From JALHMQ01 sp037441125 (GTDB taxonomy: Bacteria; Pseudomonadota; Gammaproteobacteria; Burkholderiales; Burkholderiaceae_F): DNA of 42,097 nt. Of this stretch, positions 24,200-32,164 are shown one piece after another (the first letter of the stretch is position 1; every line of letters starts with the position of its first letter). Position numbers and translations under genes: made by a program. The stretch covers positions 1 through 42,097 of the forward strand of contig JBBIST010000019.1 of assembly GCA_037441125.1 (NCBI GenBank), given 5' to 3'. The notes beneath the pieces were generated by a model. It was given only the letters and a program-made list of their open reading frames with translations. It was not told the DNA's origin and ran no database searches.

Positions 24200-25147
24200 A
24201 TGCTGCCCGACCACCGAGGACAGGATCGCCCGCCCTCGCTCGCACCCGGCGACGCGACGGCGCTTCTGGCCACAGTGCGGCGCCAGTTCACGCAGCGCGC
24301 CGCGCGCATCGGCGCGCACGCGGCGCTGCTGCGCGAGGTCGACCGGCGCCTGATCGAGCGCCTCGAGCCGATTCGCATCGACCCGCGCCGGATCATCGAC
24401 CTCGGCTGCGGCTGCGGCGCTTCGCGCGCGCCGCTGCAACAGCGATTCGCGCGCTCGACCTGGGTCGGCGTCGATCTGTGCGAGGCAATCCTGGCACGCG
24501 GCAGGCCGCCCGCGCGCTGGCTCGCGCGCCTGTGGTCGGCGGCCGGCGCGAATGCCGCGGCGCTGCGCGTCTGCGCCGACGGCGCCGCCCTGCCGCTGGC
24601 CGACGCTGCGGCCGATCTCGTCTACTCGAATCTCATGCTCCACTGGCATCCGGCGCCGAACGCGCTGCTGGCGGAGTTGCGACGCGTGCTGCGGCCCGAC
24701 GGCCTGCTGCTGTTCTCGTGCTTCGGTCCCGATACGCTGAAGGAACTGCGCGCCGCCTGCGCGCTGGCGCTGCCGCAGGCGCGGCCGCTGCCGTTTGCCG
24801 ACATGCATGATGTCGGCGACGCGTTGGTCGCGAGCGGGTTCTCGTCTCCGGTGCTCGACGTCGAGTGCATCGAGCTCACGTATGCGTCGCCGCGCGCGCT
24901 GCTGGCCGAGGTGCGCGCGCTCGGCGCCAACCCGCGCCCCGACCGGCCGCAGGCACTGCCCTCGTCGCGCCAGTGCCGCGCGCTGCTCGCGGCCCTCGAC
25001 GCGCGCCGCAACGGCGCAGGTCGCATCGGCCTGACGATCGAGGTCGTGTACGCACATGCGTGGCGTGCGGCGCCGGCCGCGGCACGTAACGGCGGCGAAT
25101 CGAGGATCGCGCTCGACCGCGTGCGCGAGCGCCTGCGGCGACGGTAG
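24200..25147 (+). CDS. bioC: Malonyl-ACP O-methyltransferase BioC-like
   Basis: SAM-dependent methyltransferase that masks malonyl-ACP at the start of pimelate synthesis for biotin. The 315 residues contain motif I IIDLGCGCGAS, an acidic motif II in WVGVDLCEAIL, SNLMLHWHPAPNALLAELRRVLRPDGLLLFS (the typical BioC stretch, given here as positions about 145-175), and CFGPDTLKELR with FADMHDVGDALVASGF further on. The divergent partner is comF, the usual neighbour in betaproteobacteria. No other biotin gene is in the window. The ATG at 24200 lacks a strong ribosome site, so the N-terminal 30 or so residues are uncertain. Confidence 0.87.
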   Translation: MLPDHRGQDRPPSLAPGDATALLATVRRQFTQRAARIGAHAALLREVDRRLIERLEPIRIDPRRIIDLGCGCGASRAPLQQRFARSTWVGVDLCEAILARGRPPARWLARLWSAAGANAAALRVCADGAALPLADAAADLVYSNLMLHWHPAPNALLAELRRVLRPDGLLLFSCFGPDTLKELRAACALALPQARPLPFADMHDVGDALVASGFSSPVLDVECIELTYASPRALLAEVRALGANPRPDRPQALPSSRQCRALLAALDARRNGAGRIGLTIEVVYAHAWRAAPAAARNGGESRIALDRVRERLRRR

Positions 25148-25192
25148 GCGAGACCGGCGGCTGACGGCGGCTGCAGCGGCCGCCACGCAGCG

Positions 25193-25211
25193 CGACCGCA
25201 GCCTGCGGTCG
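25193..25211 (+). terminator. Short hairpin after bioC
   Basis: Perfect 8-bp stem (CGACCGCA with TGCGGTCG) and a 3-base GCC loop, 45 bases beyond the bioC stop. There is no T-run, so it is only a weak terminator candidate. Confidence 0.35.
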
Positions 25212-25280
25212 TCGCCTGCTTCGCCGGCACTGTCGTTGCGACGCGACATCGGCGCCTCTGTGGTTTGAGTGCCGAAGCGG

Positions 25281-25309
25281 TTGCTGGGGCTTTCCTGGAC
25301 CCATACAAT
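25281..25309 (+). promoter_or_regulatory. Candidate sigma-70 promoter of the cox cluster
   Basis: TTGCTG (25281-25286), a 17-base spacer and TACAAT (25304-25309) form the best sigma-70-like promoter seen near the cox genes. It lies about 120 bases before the DUF2244 start at 25432 and would read DUF2244-coxB-coxA onward. The remaining spacer shows no clear operator. Confidence 0.55.
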
Positions 25310-25431
25310 CCGCGCGCTTTGCGCTCGATCAAGGTTGCCGCAGATTGAGGCCTGCGGTCGCCAAAGTCGGGGAAGTCGGCGATTCCCGGCTGCGCATCGC
25401 TGTGAGTCCAGGGGTGCGCGCGTTGCTGACC

Positions 25432-25908
25432 ATGTCGGATTCCGCTTTCGGCTTGACCCTCAAGCGCAACTGCTCGGCGAGTCCGGCGCAGCTCGCGCTG
25501 GCGTTGGCCGGCGCGGCGGCGCTGGCGGTTTTTGTCGGCGCCGGCTTCGCGGCGTTCGGGTTGTGGCTCGTGCTGCCCTTCGTCGGACTCGAACTGCTGG
25601 CGCTGGCGGCGGCGTTCTTCTGCTACGGCCGGCATGCGGCCGACTGCGAGCGAATCGAGCTTGCCGCCGGCCGGCTATGCATCGAGCAGCGCGAAGGCAA
25701 CCGGGTGCGGCGCACGCAACTGAACGCACCCTGGACGCGCGTCGAGCTCGCCGTCGCCGGTCGTGGGCCGCTGTGCCGGGCGCGTGTGCTCCTGGTCGAA
25801 CAAGGCGTGCAGGTCGAGGTGGGGCGACATCTGCCCGAAGCGCAGCGTCCGGCCCTGGCGCGGTCACTGCAGCAGGCGCTGCGGCAGTCGGCGTCGTGGC
25901 CTGCCTGA
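25432..25908 (+). CDS. DUF2244 membrane protein
   Basis: A 158-residue protein with two adjacent hydrophobic segments (about 18-40 and 43-64) followed by a soluble domain of beta character with an IEQREGNRVRRTQL stretch and WTRVEL. This is the DUF2244 layout. The family sits just before coxB in many alpha- and betaproteobacteria, which suggests an accessory role in cytochrome oxidase expression or assembly, but the function is unknown. The ATG at 25432 gives the common MSDSAFGL N-terminus; a longer frame begins at 25345. Confidence 0.85.
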   Translation: MSDSAFGLTLKRNCSASPAQLALALAGAAALAVFVGAGFAAFGLWLVLPFVGLELLALAAAFFCYGRHAADCERIELAAGRLCIEQREGNRVRRTQLNAPWTRVELAVAGRGPLCRARVLLVEQGVQVEVGRHLPEAQRPALARSLQQALRQSASWPA

Positions 25909-25984
25909 AGAGTGAATTGAACCCCTGCCACGCCGGGACGGCGTGACAAGACGAACGGAACTTGATGGCTTGGCGGGACGATCG

Positions 25985-27127
25985 ATGACGACGATGCGGC
26001 GGTTCCACCTCCTCGTGCGCGCGCTGGCGGGCATCTCGCTGCTGGCGCTCGCGGGCGGCGCGGCGGCGATCCAGAGCCGCTTCAACCTGGCGCCGCCGGT
26101 GACGCAGATCGCGCGCGAGATCCACACGCTGCACTGGATGATGCTGATCATCTGCGGCCTGATCTTCGTCGTCGTGTTCGGCGTGATGTTCTATTCGATC
26201 TGGAAGCACCGCAAGAGCAAGGGCGCGGTGCCGGCCGACTTCCACGAGAGCACCCGGGTCGAGATCGTCTGGACCGTGATCCCGTTCATCATCGTCATCC
26301 TGATGGCGTTGCCGGCGACCCGGACCGTGGTGGCGATGAAGGACACCGCCAACTCCGACATCACGATCAAGGTCACCGGCTACCAGTGGAAGTGGGGCTA
26401 CGACTACCTGAAGGGCGAGGGCGAGGGCATCTCGTTCCTGTCGACGCTGGCGACCCCGCGCGACCAGATCGACGGCGGCAACGACGCCGCGCGTCGCGCC
26501 AACGAGGTCTATCTGCTCGAGGTGGACAACGAGCTGGTGGTGCCGGTGGACAAGAAGATCCGGATCATCACCACCGCCCAGGACGTGATCCATGCCTGGT
26601 GGGTGCCGGCGTTCGGAGTCAAGCAGGACGCGATCCCGGGTTTTGTGCGCGACACCTGGTTCCGCGCCGAGCGAATCGGCACCTTCCGTGGTCAGTGCGC
26701 CGAGCTGTGCGGCCGCGACCATGCGTTCATGCCGATCGTGGTGCGGGTGGTCTCGGCCGATGAATACAGTGCCTGGGTGGCCGAGCGCAAGAAGGAGATG
26801 GCGGCGCGTCTCGACGACCCGGCCAAGCAGTGGACCCAGCCGGAACTGATGGCGCGCGGTGCCCAGGTCTACGCAACCCACTGCCAGGCCTGCCATCAGC
26901 CCGCCGGGCAGGGCCTGAAGCCGGCGTTTCCGCCGCTTGTCGGCAGCAAGATCGCGGCGAGCCGCCCCGACAGCATCGCGATCCTGCTCAACGGCAAGGG
27001 GGCGATGCCGGCGTGGCGGCAACTGTCGGACGTCGAACTGGCGGCGGTCGCGACCTTTGTCGGCAACTCGTGGAACAACCAGCTCGGCATCGTCCAGCCG
27101 GCCGAGTTCAAGGCCGCGAGAAAGTGA
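25985..27127 (+). CDS. coxB: Cytochrome c oxidase subunit II with fused cytochrome c domain
   Basis: Subunit II of an aa3/caa3-type oxidase: receives electrons at the CuA centre. The 380 residues contain a signal or first hydrophobic segment (residues 7-22), two membrane helices (about 48-70 and 92-112), the aromatic electron-entry patch GYQWKWGYDY, and the CuA ligands C238, C242, H246 and M249 in GQCAELCGRDHAFM. The other CuA histidine is in VIHAWW. A C-terminal class-I cytochrome c follows with heme motif CQACH (300-304) and the axial methionine M341 in GAMPAW. The ATG at 25985 is used; the frame opens earlier at 25943. coxA follows 97 bp later. Confidence 0.97.
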   Translation: MTTMRRFHLLVRALAGISLLALAGGAAAIQSRFNLAPPVTQIAREIHTLHWMMLIICGLIFVVVFGVMFYSIWKHRKSKGAVPADFHESTRVEIVWTVIPFIIVILMALPATRTVVAMKDTANSDITIKVTGYQWKWGYDYLKGEGEGISFLSTLATPRDQIDGGNDAARRANEVYLLEVDNELVVPVDKKIRIITTAQDVIHAWWVPAFGVKQDAIPGFVRDTWFRAERIGTFRGQCAELCGRDHAFMPIVVRVVSADEYSAWVAERKKEMAARLDDPAKQWTQPELMARGAQVYATHCQACHQPAGQGLKPAFPPLVGSKIAASRPDSIAILLNGKGAMPAWRQLSDVELAAVATFVGNSWNNQLGIVQPAEFKAARK

Positions 27128-27224
27128 CGCCTTCGCCCGTGGGTAAGACGCGAAGCGTGGCGACGAGCGCAGGCCCGGTCCAATCACCAATAGCCAGTAG
27201 AGCAGCGAGTTCGAGGGAGCAGCG

Positions 27225-28820
27225 ATGAGCGTTGTCACTCACGGTCACGGACACGCCTCCGGGCACGACCACGCGCACGACCATCCGCGCGGCTGGCGGC
27301 GCTGGCTGTACGCGACCAACCACAAGGACATCGGCACGATGTACCTGTGGTTCAGCTTCGTCATGTTCCTGACCGGAGGCGTGCTGGCGCTGATGCTGCG
27401 CCTCGAGCTGTTCCAGCCGGGAATGCAGTTGTACCGGCCGGAGTTCTTCAACCAGCTCACGACCATGCACGGCGTGATCATGGTGTTCGGCGCGATCATG
27501 CCCGCCTTCGTCGGCTTCGCGAACTGGATGATCCCGCTGCAGATCGGCGCCTCGGACATGGCGTTCGCGCGCATGAACAACTTCAGTTTCTGGCTGCTGC
27601 CGCCGGCGGCGCTGCTGATCGTCGCCTCGTTCTTCGTTCCCGGCGGCGCCACCGCCGCAGGCTGGACGCTGTACGCGCCGCTGTCGATCCAGATGGGCCC
27701 GGGCATGGACATGGCGATCTTCGCCCTGCACATCATGGGCGCCAGTTCGATCATGGGCTCGATCAACATCATCACCACGATCCTGAACATGCGCGCGCCC
27801 GGCATGACGCTGATGAAGATGCCGATGTTCTGCTGGACCTGGCTGATCACCGCCTACCTGCTGATCGCGGTGATGCCGGTGCTCGCGGGCGCGATCACGA
27901 TGACGCTCACCGACCGTCACTTCGGCACCAGCTTTTTCAATGCCGCCGGCGGCGGCGACCCGGTGATGTACCAGCACATCTTCTGGTTCTTCGGCCATCC
28001 CGAGGTGTACATCATGATCCTGCCGGCCTTCGGCATCGTCAGCCAGATCGTGCCGGTGTTCGCCAGGAAGCCGCTGTTCGGCTACGCCTCGATGGTGTAC
28101 GCGACCGCCTCGATCGCGATCCTGTCGTTCATCGTCTGGGCGCACCACATGTTCACCACCGGCATGCCGGTCACCGGACAGCTTTTCTTCATGTACGCGA
28201 CCATGCTGATCGCGGTGCCCACCGGGGTGAAGATCTTCAACTGGCTGGCGACCATGTGGCGCGGCGCCATGACCTTCGAGACGCCGATGCTGTTCTCGGT
28301 CGGCTTCATCTTCGTGTTCACGATGGGCGGCTTCACCGGACTGATCCTGGCGATGGCGCCGATCGACATTCAGTTGCACGACACCTACTACGTGGTCGCG
28401 CACTTCCACTACGTGCTGGTCGCGGGGTCGCTGTTCGCCCTTTTCGCCGGCGCCTACTTCTGGTTGCCGAAGTGGACCGGGCACATGTACGACGAGACGC
28501 TCGGCAAGTGGCATTTCTGGCTATCGATGATCTTCTTCAACATCACTTTCTTCCCGATGCACTTCCTCGGGCTGGCCGGCATGCCGCGCCGCTACGCTGA
28601 CTACCCGATGCAGTTCGCCGACTTCAACATGGTGGCGACCATCGGCAGCTTCGGCTTCGGCCTCAGCCAGTTGCTGTTCCTGTACATCGTGCTCAAGGCG
28701 ATCAAGGGCGGGCCGCGGGCCGCGGACAACTACTTCGAGGCGCGCGACGGCGGTCTCGAGTGGACGGTGCCGTCGCCGGCGCCGTTCCACACCTTCGAGA
28801 CGCCGCCGCTGGTGCGATGA
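27225..28820 (+). CDS. coxA: Cytochrome c oxidase subunit I
   Basis: Catalytic heme-copper subunit with twelve membrane helices; reduces oxygen and pumps protons. All ligands are present in the 531 residues: low-spin heme a H82 and H395, heme a3 H393, CuB H258, H307 and H308, and the cross-linking tyrosine Y262 in HPEVY. The D- and K-channel regions are of A-family type (HPEVYIMILPAFG and the GVKIFNW lysine). The N-terminus is unusually His-rich (THGHGHASGHDHAHDH), as in several betaproteobacterial homologues, possibly a copper buffer. It has an AGGGAG ribosome site. A 40-residue assembly peptide follows 16 bp after the stop. Confidence 0.98.
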   Translation: MSVVTHGHGHASGHDHAHDHPRGWRRWLYATNHKDIGTMYLWFSFVMFLTGGVLALMLRLELFQPGMQLYRPEFFNQLTTMHGVIMVFGAIMPAFVGFANWMIPLQIGASDMAFARMNNFSFWLLPPAALLIVASFFVPGGATAAGWTLYAPLSIQMGPGMDMAIFALHIMGASSIMGSINIITTILNMRAPGMTLMKMPMFCWTWLITAYLLIAVMPVLAGAITMTLTDRHFGTSFFNAAGGGDPVMYQHIFWFFGHPEVYIMILPAFGIVSQIVPVFARKPLFGYASMVYATASIAILSFIVWAHHMFTTGMPVTGQLFFMYATMLIAVPTGVKIFNWLATMWRGAMTFETPMLFSVGFIFVFTMGGFTGLILAMAPIDIQLHDTYYVVAHFHYVLVAGSLFALFAGAYFWLPKWTGHMYDETLGKWHFWLSMIFFNITFFPMHFLGLAGMPRRYADYPMQFADFNMVATIGSFGFGLSQLLFLYIVLKAIKGGPRAADNYFEARDGGLEWTVPSPAPFHTFETPPLVR

Positions 28821-28836
28821 CGATCGGGGTCGCTGC

Positions 28837-28959
28837 ATGAGACCGACCGTGCTCGACGACGAGGAGCGCCGCCAGAACCGGCGCACGGGCCTGATCCTGC
28901 TGTCGATCGCGCTCGTGTTCTTCGCCGGCGTGATCGCCAAGTACTGGCTGTTGTCCTGA
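28837..28959 (+). CDS. Small (40-residue) membrane protein, cytochrome oxidase assembly type
   Basis: A 40-residue frame between coxA and ctaG. It begins MRPTVLDDEERRQNRRTG, a charged cytoplasmic stretch, followed by one hydrophobic helix (about residues 19-36, with LILLSIALVFFAG and an aromatic KYWLL end). The position, size and single helix match the 'cytochrome oxidase small assembly protein' found in this spot in betaproteobacterial cox operons. It lies 16 bp after coxA and 9 bp before ctaG. Its molecular role is unknown. Confidence 0.82.
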   Translation: MRPTVLDDEERRQNRRTGLILLSIALVFFAGVIAKYWLLS

Positions 28960-28968
28960 GGTGCCGCC

Positions 28969-29586
28969 ATGACCGAACCGACCCGCCGCGACGAGCCCAG
29001 TGCCCCGGCCGCGATCGCCCGCGATAACGCCACCATGGTGCGCAAGCTGCTGGTGGTGACGCTGGTGATGTTCGGCTTCGGCTGGGCCCTGATCCCGATC
29101 TACCGCAAGATCTGCGAGATCACGGGCATCAACATCCTGACCGACAAGGATCCGCGCGCCGCGGCGCGCGCGGTCAACACCCAGATCGACCGCAACCGCA
29201 AGGTGGTGGTCGAGTTCGATGCCAATCGCCACGGACCGTGGCACTTCCGGCCGAACGTCAACCACCTGCAGGTGCACCCGGGCGAACTGGTGCACGTCGA
29301 GTACGACTTGGTGAACCTGGAAGGGCGGCCGATGGCGGGCCAGGCGATCCCGAGCTACGCGCCGATGCGCTCGGGCGGGTACTTCCAGAAGATCGAGTGC
29401 TTCTGCTTCGAGCAGCAGACCTTGGCGGCGGGCGAGTCGCGTCGCTTCCCGGTGGTGTTCTTCATCGACCCCGACCTGCCGCTCGACGTGAACCAGATCA
29501 CGCTGTCGTACACGTTCTTCGAGATCCCCGGCGCGACCCGGGTGCCGGCGGCGGCCGCCGCCGGCAGTGGCGATGGCCGCAGCTGA
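28969..29586 (+). CDS. ctaG: Cytochrome c oxidase assembly protein CtaG/Cox11
   Basis: Copper chaperone that inserts CuB into subunit I. The 205 residues comprise a single N-terminal membrane helix (about 25-43) and a periplasmic immunoglobulin-like domain carrying the copper motif CFCFEQQ (C144, C146) and a further conserved cysteine at position 49 (YRKICEITG). The C-terminus has the LSYTFFEI strand and a short Ala-rich tail. The ATG at 28969 has a GAGGTG ribosome site. coxC follows 40 bp later; the DUF2970 gene common at this spot in relatives is absent. Confidence 0.97.
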   Translation: MTEPTRRDEPSAPAAIARDNATMVRKLLVVTLVMFGFGWALIPIYRKICEITGINILTDKDPRAAARAVNTQIDRNRKVVVEFDANRHGPWHFRPNVNHLQVHPGELVHVEYDLVNLEGRPMAGQAIPSYAPMRSGGYFQKIECFCFEQQTLAAGESRRFPVVFFIDPDLPLDVNQITLSYTFFEIPGATRVPAAAAAGSGDGRS

Positions 29587-29626
29587 TTCGACGGCGCAGC
29601 AGCCGAGACGAGGGGAGACAGGGACG

Positions 29627-30493
29627 ATGGCAAACACCCAGGCAGCGGGCACGGCGCCTTACTACTACGTGCCGGCGCCGTCGCACTGGCCGATGGTCGG
29701 CATGATCTCGATGGTCTTCACGACCTTCGGCGCCAGCATGGTCGTCAACGACGTCGTCCTCGGCTGGCTGCCGCTCGCGCTTGGCATGGCGGTTCTCACC
29801 TACATGCTGTACGGCTGGTTCGGCGCGGTGGCGAGCGAGAGCGAGAGCGGCCTGTACAGCCGCCGCATCGACGTTTCCTTCCGCTGGGGAATGGGCTGGT
29901 TCATCTTCTCCGAGGTGATGTTCTTCGCCTCGTTCTTCGCGGCGCTGTTCTACGCGCGCATGATCACGATGCCGATGCTGGGCGACTTCGACCACCGCCT
30001 GCTGTGGCCCGACTTCGCCGCCGCCTGGCCGCACGACGGACCGGCCGGATTGATCGATCCCTTCGACACCTTCGGCCCGTTCTGGCTGCCGACGATCAAC
30101 ACCGCGCTGCTCGTGAGTTCCGGCGTCACCCTGACGATCGCCCACCACGCGCTGCGCGCCGACCGGCGCCAGGCGGCAATCAACTGGCTGGTCGTCACGC
30201 TGCTGCTCGGATTCACCTTCGTCGGCGTGCAGGCCTACGAATACATTCATGCCTACGCCGACCTCAACTTGCGGCTGTCGTCCGGCATCTTCGGCTCGAC
30301 CTTTTTCATGCTGACCGGCTTCCACGGGCTGCACGTTCTGGTGGGAGCGATCATGCTGACCGTGGTCACGGCCCGACTGATCAAGGGCCACTTCAAGCCG
30401 GACCAGCACTTCGCCTTCGAGGCAGCCGCCTGGTACTGGCACTTTGTCGACGTGGTCTGGATCGGCCTGTACATCATCGTCTACTGGCTGTAG
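29627..30493 (+). CDS. coxC: Cytochrome c oxidase subunit III
   Basis: Seven-helix subunit III that stabilises the oxidase. The 288 residues contain the conserved HWPMVGMISM first helix, FRWGMGWFIFSEVMFFASFF with the key glutamate, LLVSSGVTLTIAHHAL, GVQAYEYIHA and the HGLHVLVGA and HFVDVVWIGLYIIVYWL end (positions about 240-288). The ATG at 29627 has a GAGGGGAGA ribosome site. It is the last gene of the first cox segment; a terminator-like hairpin follows, then the convergent spoVR gene. Confidence 0.97.
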   Translation: MANTQAAGTAPYYYVPAPSHWPMVGMISMVFTTFGASMVVNDVVLGWLPLALGMAVLTYMLYGWFGAVASESESGLYSRRIDVSFRWGMGWFIFSEVMFFASFFAALFYARMITMPMLGDFDHRLLWPDFAAAWPHDGPAGLIDPFDTFGPFWLPTINTALLVSSGVTLTIAHHALRADRRQAAINWLVVTLLLGFTFVGVQAYEYIHAYADLNLRLSSGIFGSTFFMLTGFHGLHVLVGAIMLTVVTARLIKGHFKPDQHFAFEAAAWYWHFVDVVWIGLYIIVYWL

Positions 30494-30542
30494 GTCGGCC
30501 GTACTCGGCGCGGCGAGCGAGCGGCGGCGGCTGCGCGGCGAT

Positions 30543-30569
30543 CACGGCGCACGCGGGCGCCGTGGCTGT
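30543..30569 (+). terminator. Terminator candidate after coxC
   Basis: Stem CACGGCGC (30543-30550) pairs perfectly with GCGCCGTG (30557-30564) around a 6-base loop and is followed by GCTGTTTC on the plus strand. It fits an intrinsic terminator with a weak T-tract for coxC and ends at the stop of the convergent spoVR gene. Confidence 0.5.
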
Positions 30570-30571
30570 TT

Positions 30572-32164
30572 CTAGACGCGGTGCACCTTCAGACGGTTGC
30601 CGGCGGCGTCGACTTCCTCGAGCACGACGTCGAAGCCCCACAGCTCCTTGACGTGCGCGAGCACGGTCTCCACGCCCTCGCCGTCGAGGCGCCGGCCGTG
30701 CAACAGGCGGTGCTGCAGCAGCAGCGCGCGTTCGGCGTCGTCGCCGGCGCGCGCCACCTCGATCTGCGGCACATGGGTCTCGGCGCGGTACTGCGCCGCG
30801 AGCGTCTGGCGCAGCCGCAGGTAGCCCTGCTCGTTGTGGATCGCTCGCACTTCGTAGTGCGCCTTGTCCTCGGGGCCGTCGTGCAGCAAGAACAGCCGCA
30901 GGTCGCGCATCACCTTCGGCGACAGGTATTGCTCGATCAGGCTCTCGTCCTTGAAATTGGCCATGGCGAAGGCGATCGCCTCGGGCCACGACCTGCCGGC
31001 CAGCTCCGGGAACCATTCGCGGTCCTCGTCGCTGGGCGCCTCGCACACGCGGCGCAGGTCGCGGTAGATCGAGAAGCCGAGGGCGTAGGGATTGATGCCG
31101 CGATAGGCCTTCGAGTCGAAGCGCGGCTGTGCCACGACGTCGGTGTGGTTCGACAGCCACTCGAGCATGAAGCCGTCGTCGACCTCGCCGGCGTCGTACA
31201 GCTCGTGTAGCAGCGTGTAGTGCCAGAAGGTCGCCGCGCCCTCGTTGGCGACCTTGGTCAGCCGCTGCGGGTAGAAGTACTGTGCGACCTTGCGCACGAT
31301 GCGCACCAGCTCGCGCTGCCAGGGTGCGAGCCGCGGCGCGTGCTTCTCGATGAAGTACAGAATGTTTTCCTGCGGCTCGAAGGCCGGCACTTGCGGCTCG
31401 GTCTCGTCGCGGCTCGGATCGAGATGGGCAAGATCGGGATTGAAGTGACGCTCGGCGAAGCGCAGCCGTTCGGCCTGCCGCTCGCGCTCGCGCCGCACCG
31501 ACAGCCGGCCCGGCTTGCGATAGCGGTCGACGCCGTAGGGCGCCAGGGTGTGGCAGCAGTCGAGGATCTTCTCGACCTCGCGCCAGCCGTGGCTCTGCTC
31601 GCACTGCATGACGTAGTCGCGCGCGAACTTCAGGTAGTCGAGGATGCTGTCGGCCTGCGTGAACTGCTGGAACAGGTAGTTGTTCCTGAAAAAGGCGTTG
31701 TGGCCGTAGGCCGCGTGCGCCATCACCAGCACCTGCAGCGCCAGGGTGTTGGTCTCCATCAGGTACACGAGCGAGGGATTGGTGTTGATCACGATCTCGT
31801 AGGCCAGCCCCGACTGACCCTTGCGATAGGTGCGCTCGTGCGCCACCAGGTGCTTGCCGAAGGCCCAGTGCGGGTAGTGCACCGGCATGCCGACGGTCGA
31901 GATCAGGTCGATCATCTGGTCGGCGGTGATCAACTCGTACTGGATCGGGTTGACCTCGAGTCCGAGCCGGCGCGCGTGCCGCGCCAGGGCCGCGTCGAAG
32001 CGCTCGAGCGCCTCGCCGCTCCACTCCGAGCCGCGCGCGATCGGCTCGGCCGCGCGCGGCCGCTGCGCCGTCGGCAGCGGCAGCGAAGGCCGCGTCAGCA
32101 GCCTCGGCCAGGGGCGCTCGGGCGCGGCGGTGGCGTCGTCGCCCGCGTCCTTGGGTCGGTTCAT
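30572..32164 (-). CDS. SpoVR family protein (YcgB-like)
   Basis: Third gene of the PrkA-YeaH-SpoVR operon. The 530 residues follow the SpoVR/YcgB family: LEVNPIQYELITADQMIDL, HYPHWAFGKHL, NPSLVYLMETNTLALQVLVMAHAAYGHN, ANEGAATFWHYTLLHELY and GINPYALGFSIYRDL. Its biochemical function is unresolved. In Bacillus, SpoVR affects the spore cortex; in enterobacteria the genes yeaG, yeaH and ycgB are stress- and starvation-regulated. The ATG at 32164 overlaps the yeaH stop (ATGA), showing coupled translation. The first 45 residues are a Pro/Arg-rich stretch before the conserved part. It converges on coxC. Confidence 0.93.
   Translation of the reverse strand: MNRPKDAGDDATAAPERPWPRLLTRPSLPLPTAQRPRAAEPIARGSEWSGEALERFDAALARHARRLGLEVNPIQYELITADQMIDLISTVGMPVHYPHWAFGKHLVAHERTYRKGQSGLAYEIVINTNPSLVYLMETNTLALQVLVMAHAAYGHNAFFRNNYLFQQFTQADSILDYLKFARDYVMQCEQSHGWREVEKILDCCHTLAPYGVDRYRKPGRLSVRRERERQAERLRFAERHFNPDLAHLDPSRDETEPQVPAFEPQENILYFIEKHAPRLAPWQRELVRIVRKVAQYFYPQRLTKVANEGAATFWHYTLLHELYDAGEVDDGFMLEWLSNHTDVVAQPRFDSKAYRGINPYALGFSIYRDLRRVCEAPSDEDREWFPELAGRSWPEAIAFAMANFKDESLIEQYLSPKVMRDLRLFLLHDGPEDKAHYEVRAIHNEQGYLRLRQTLAAQYRAETHVPQIEVARAGDDAERALLLQHRLLHGRRLDGEGVETVLAHVKELWGFDVVLEEVDAAGNRLKVHRV

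Noticed and set aside
23300..25249. 649-codon minus-strand frame extending comF across bioC
   Set aside because: Only the last 254 codons match ComF; the rest is antisense to bioC. The ATG at 24064 fits the family length.
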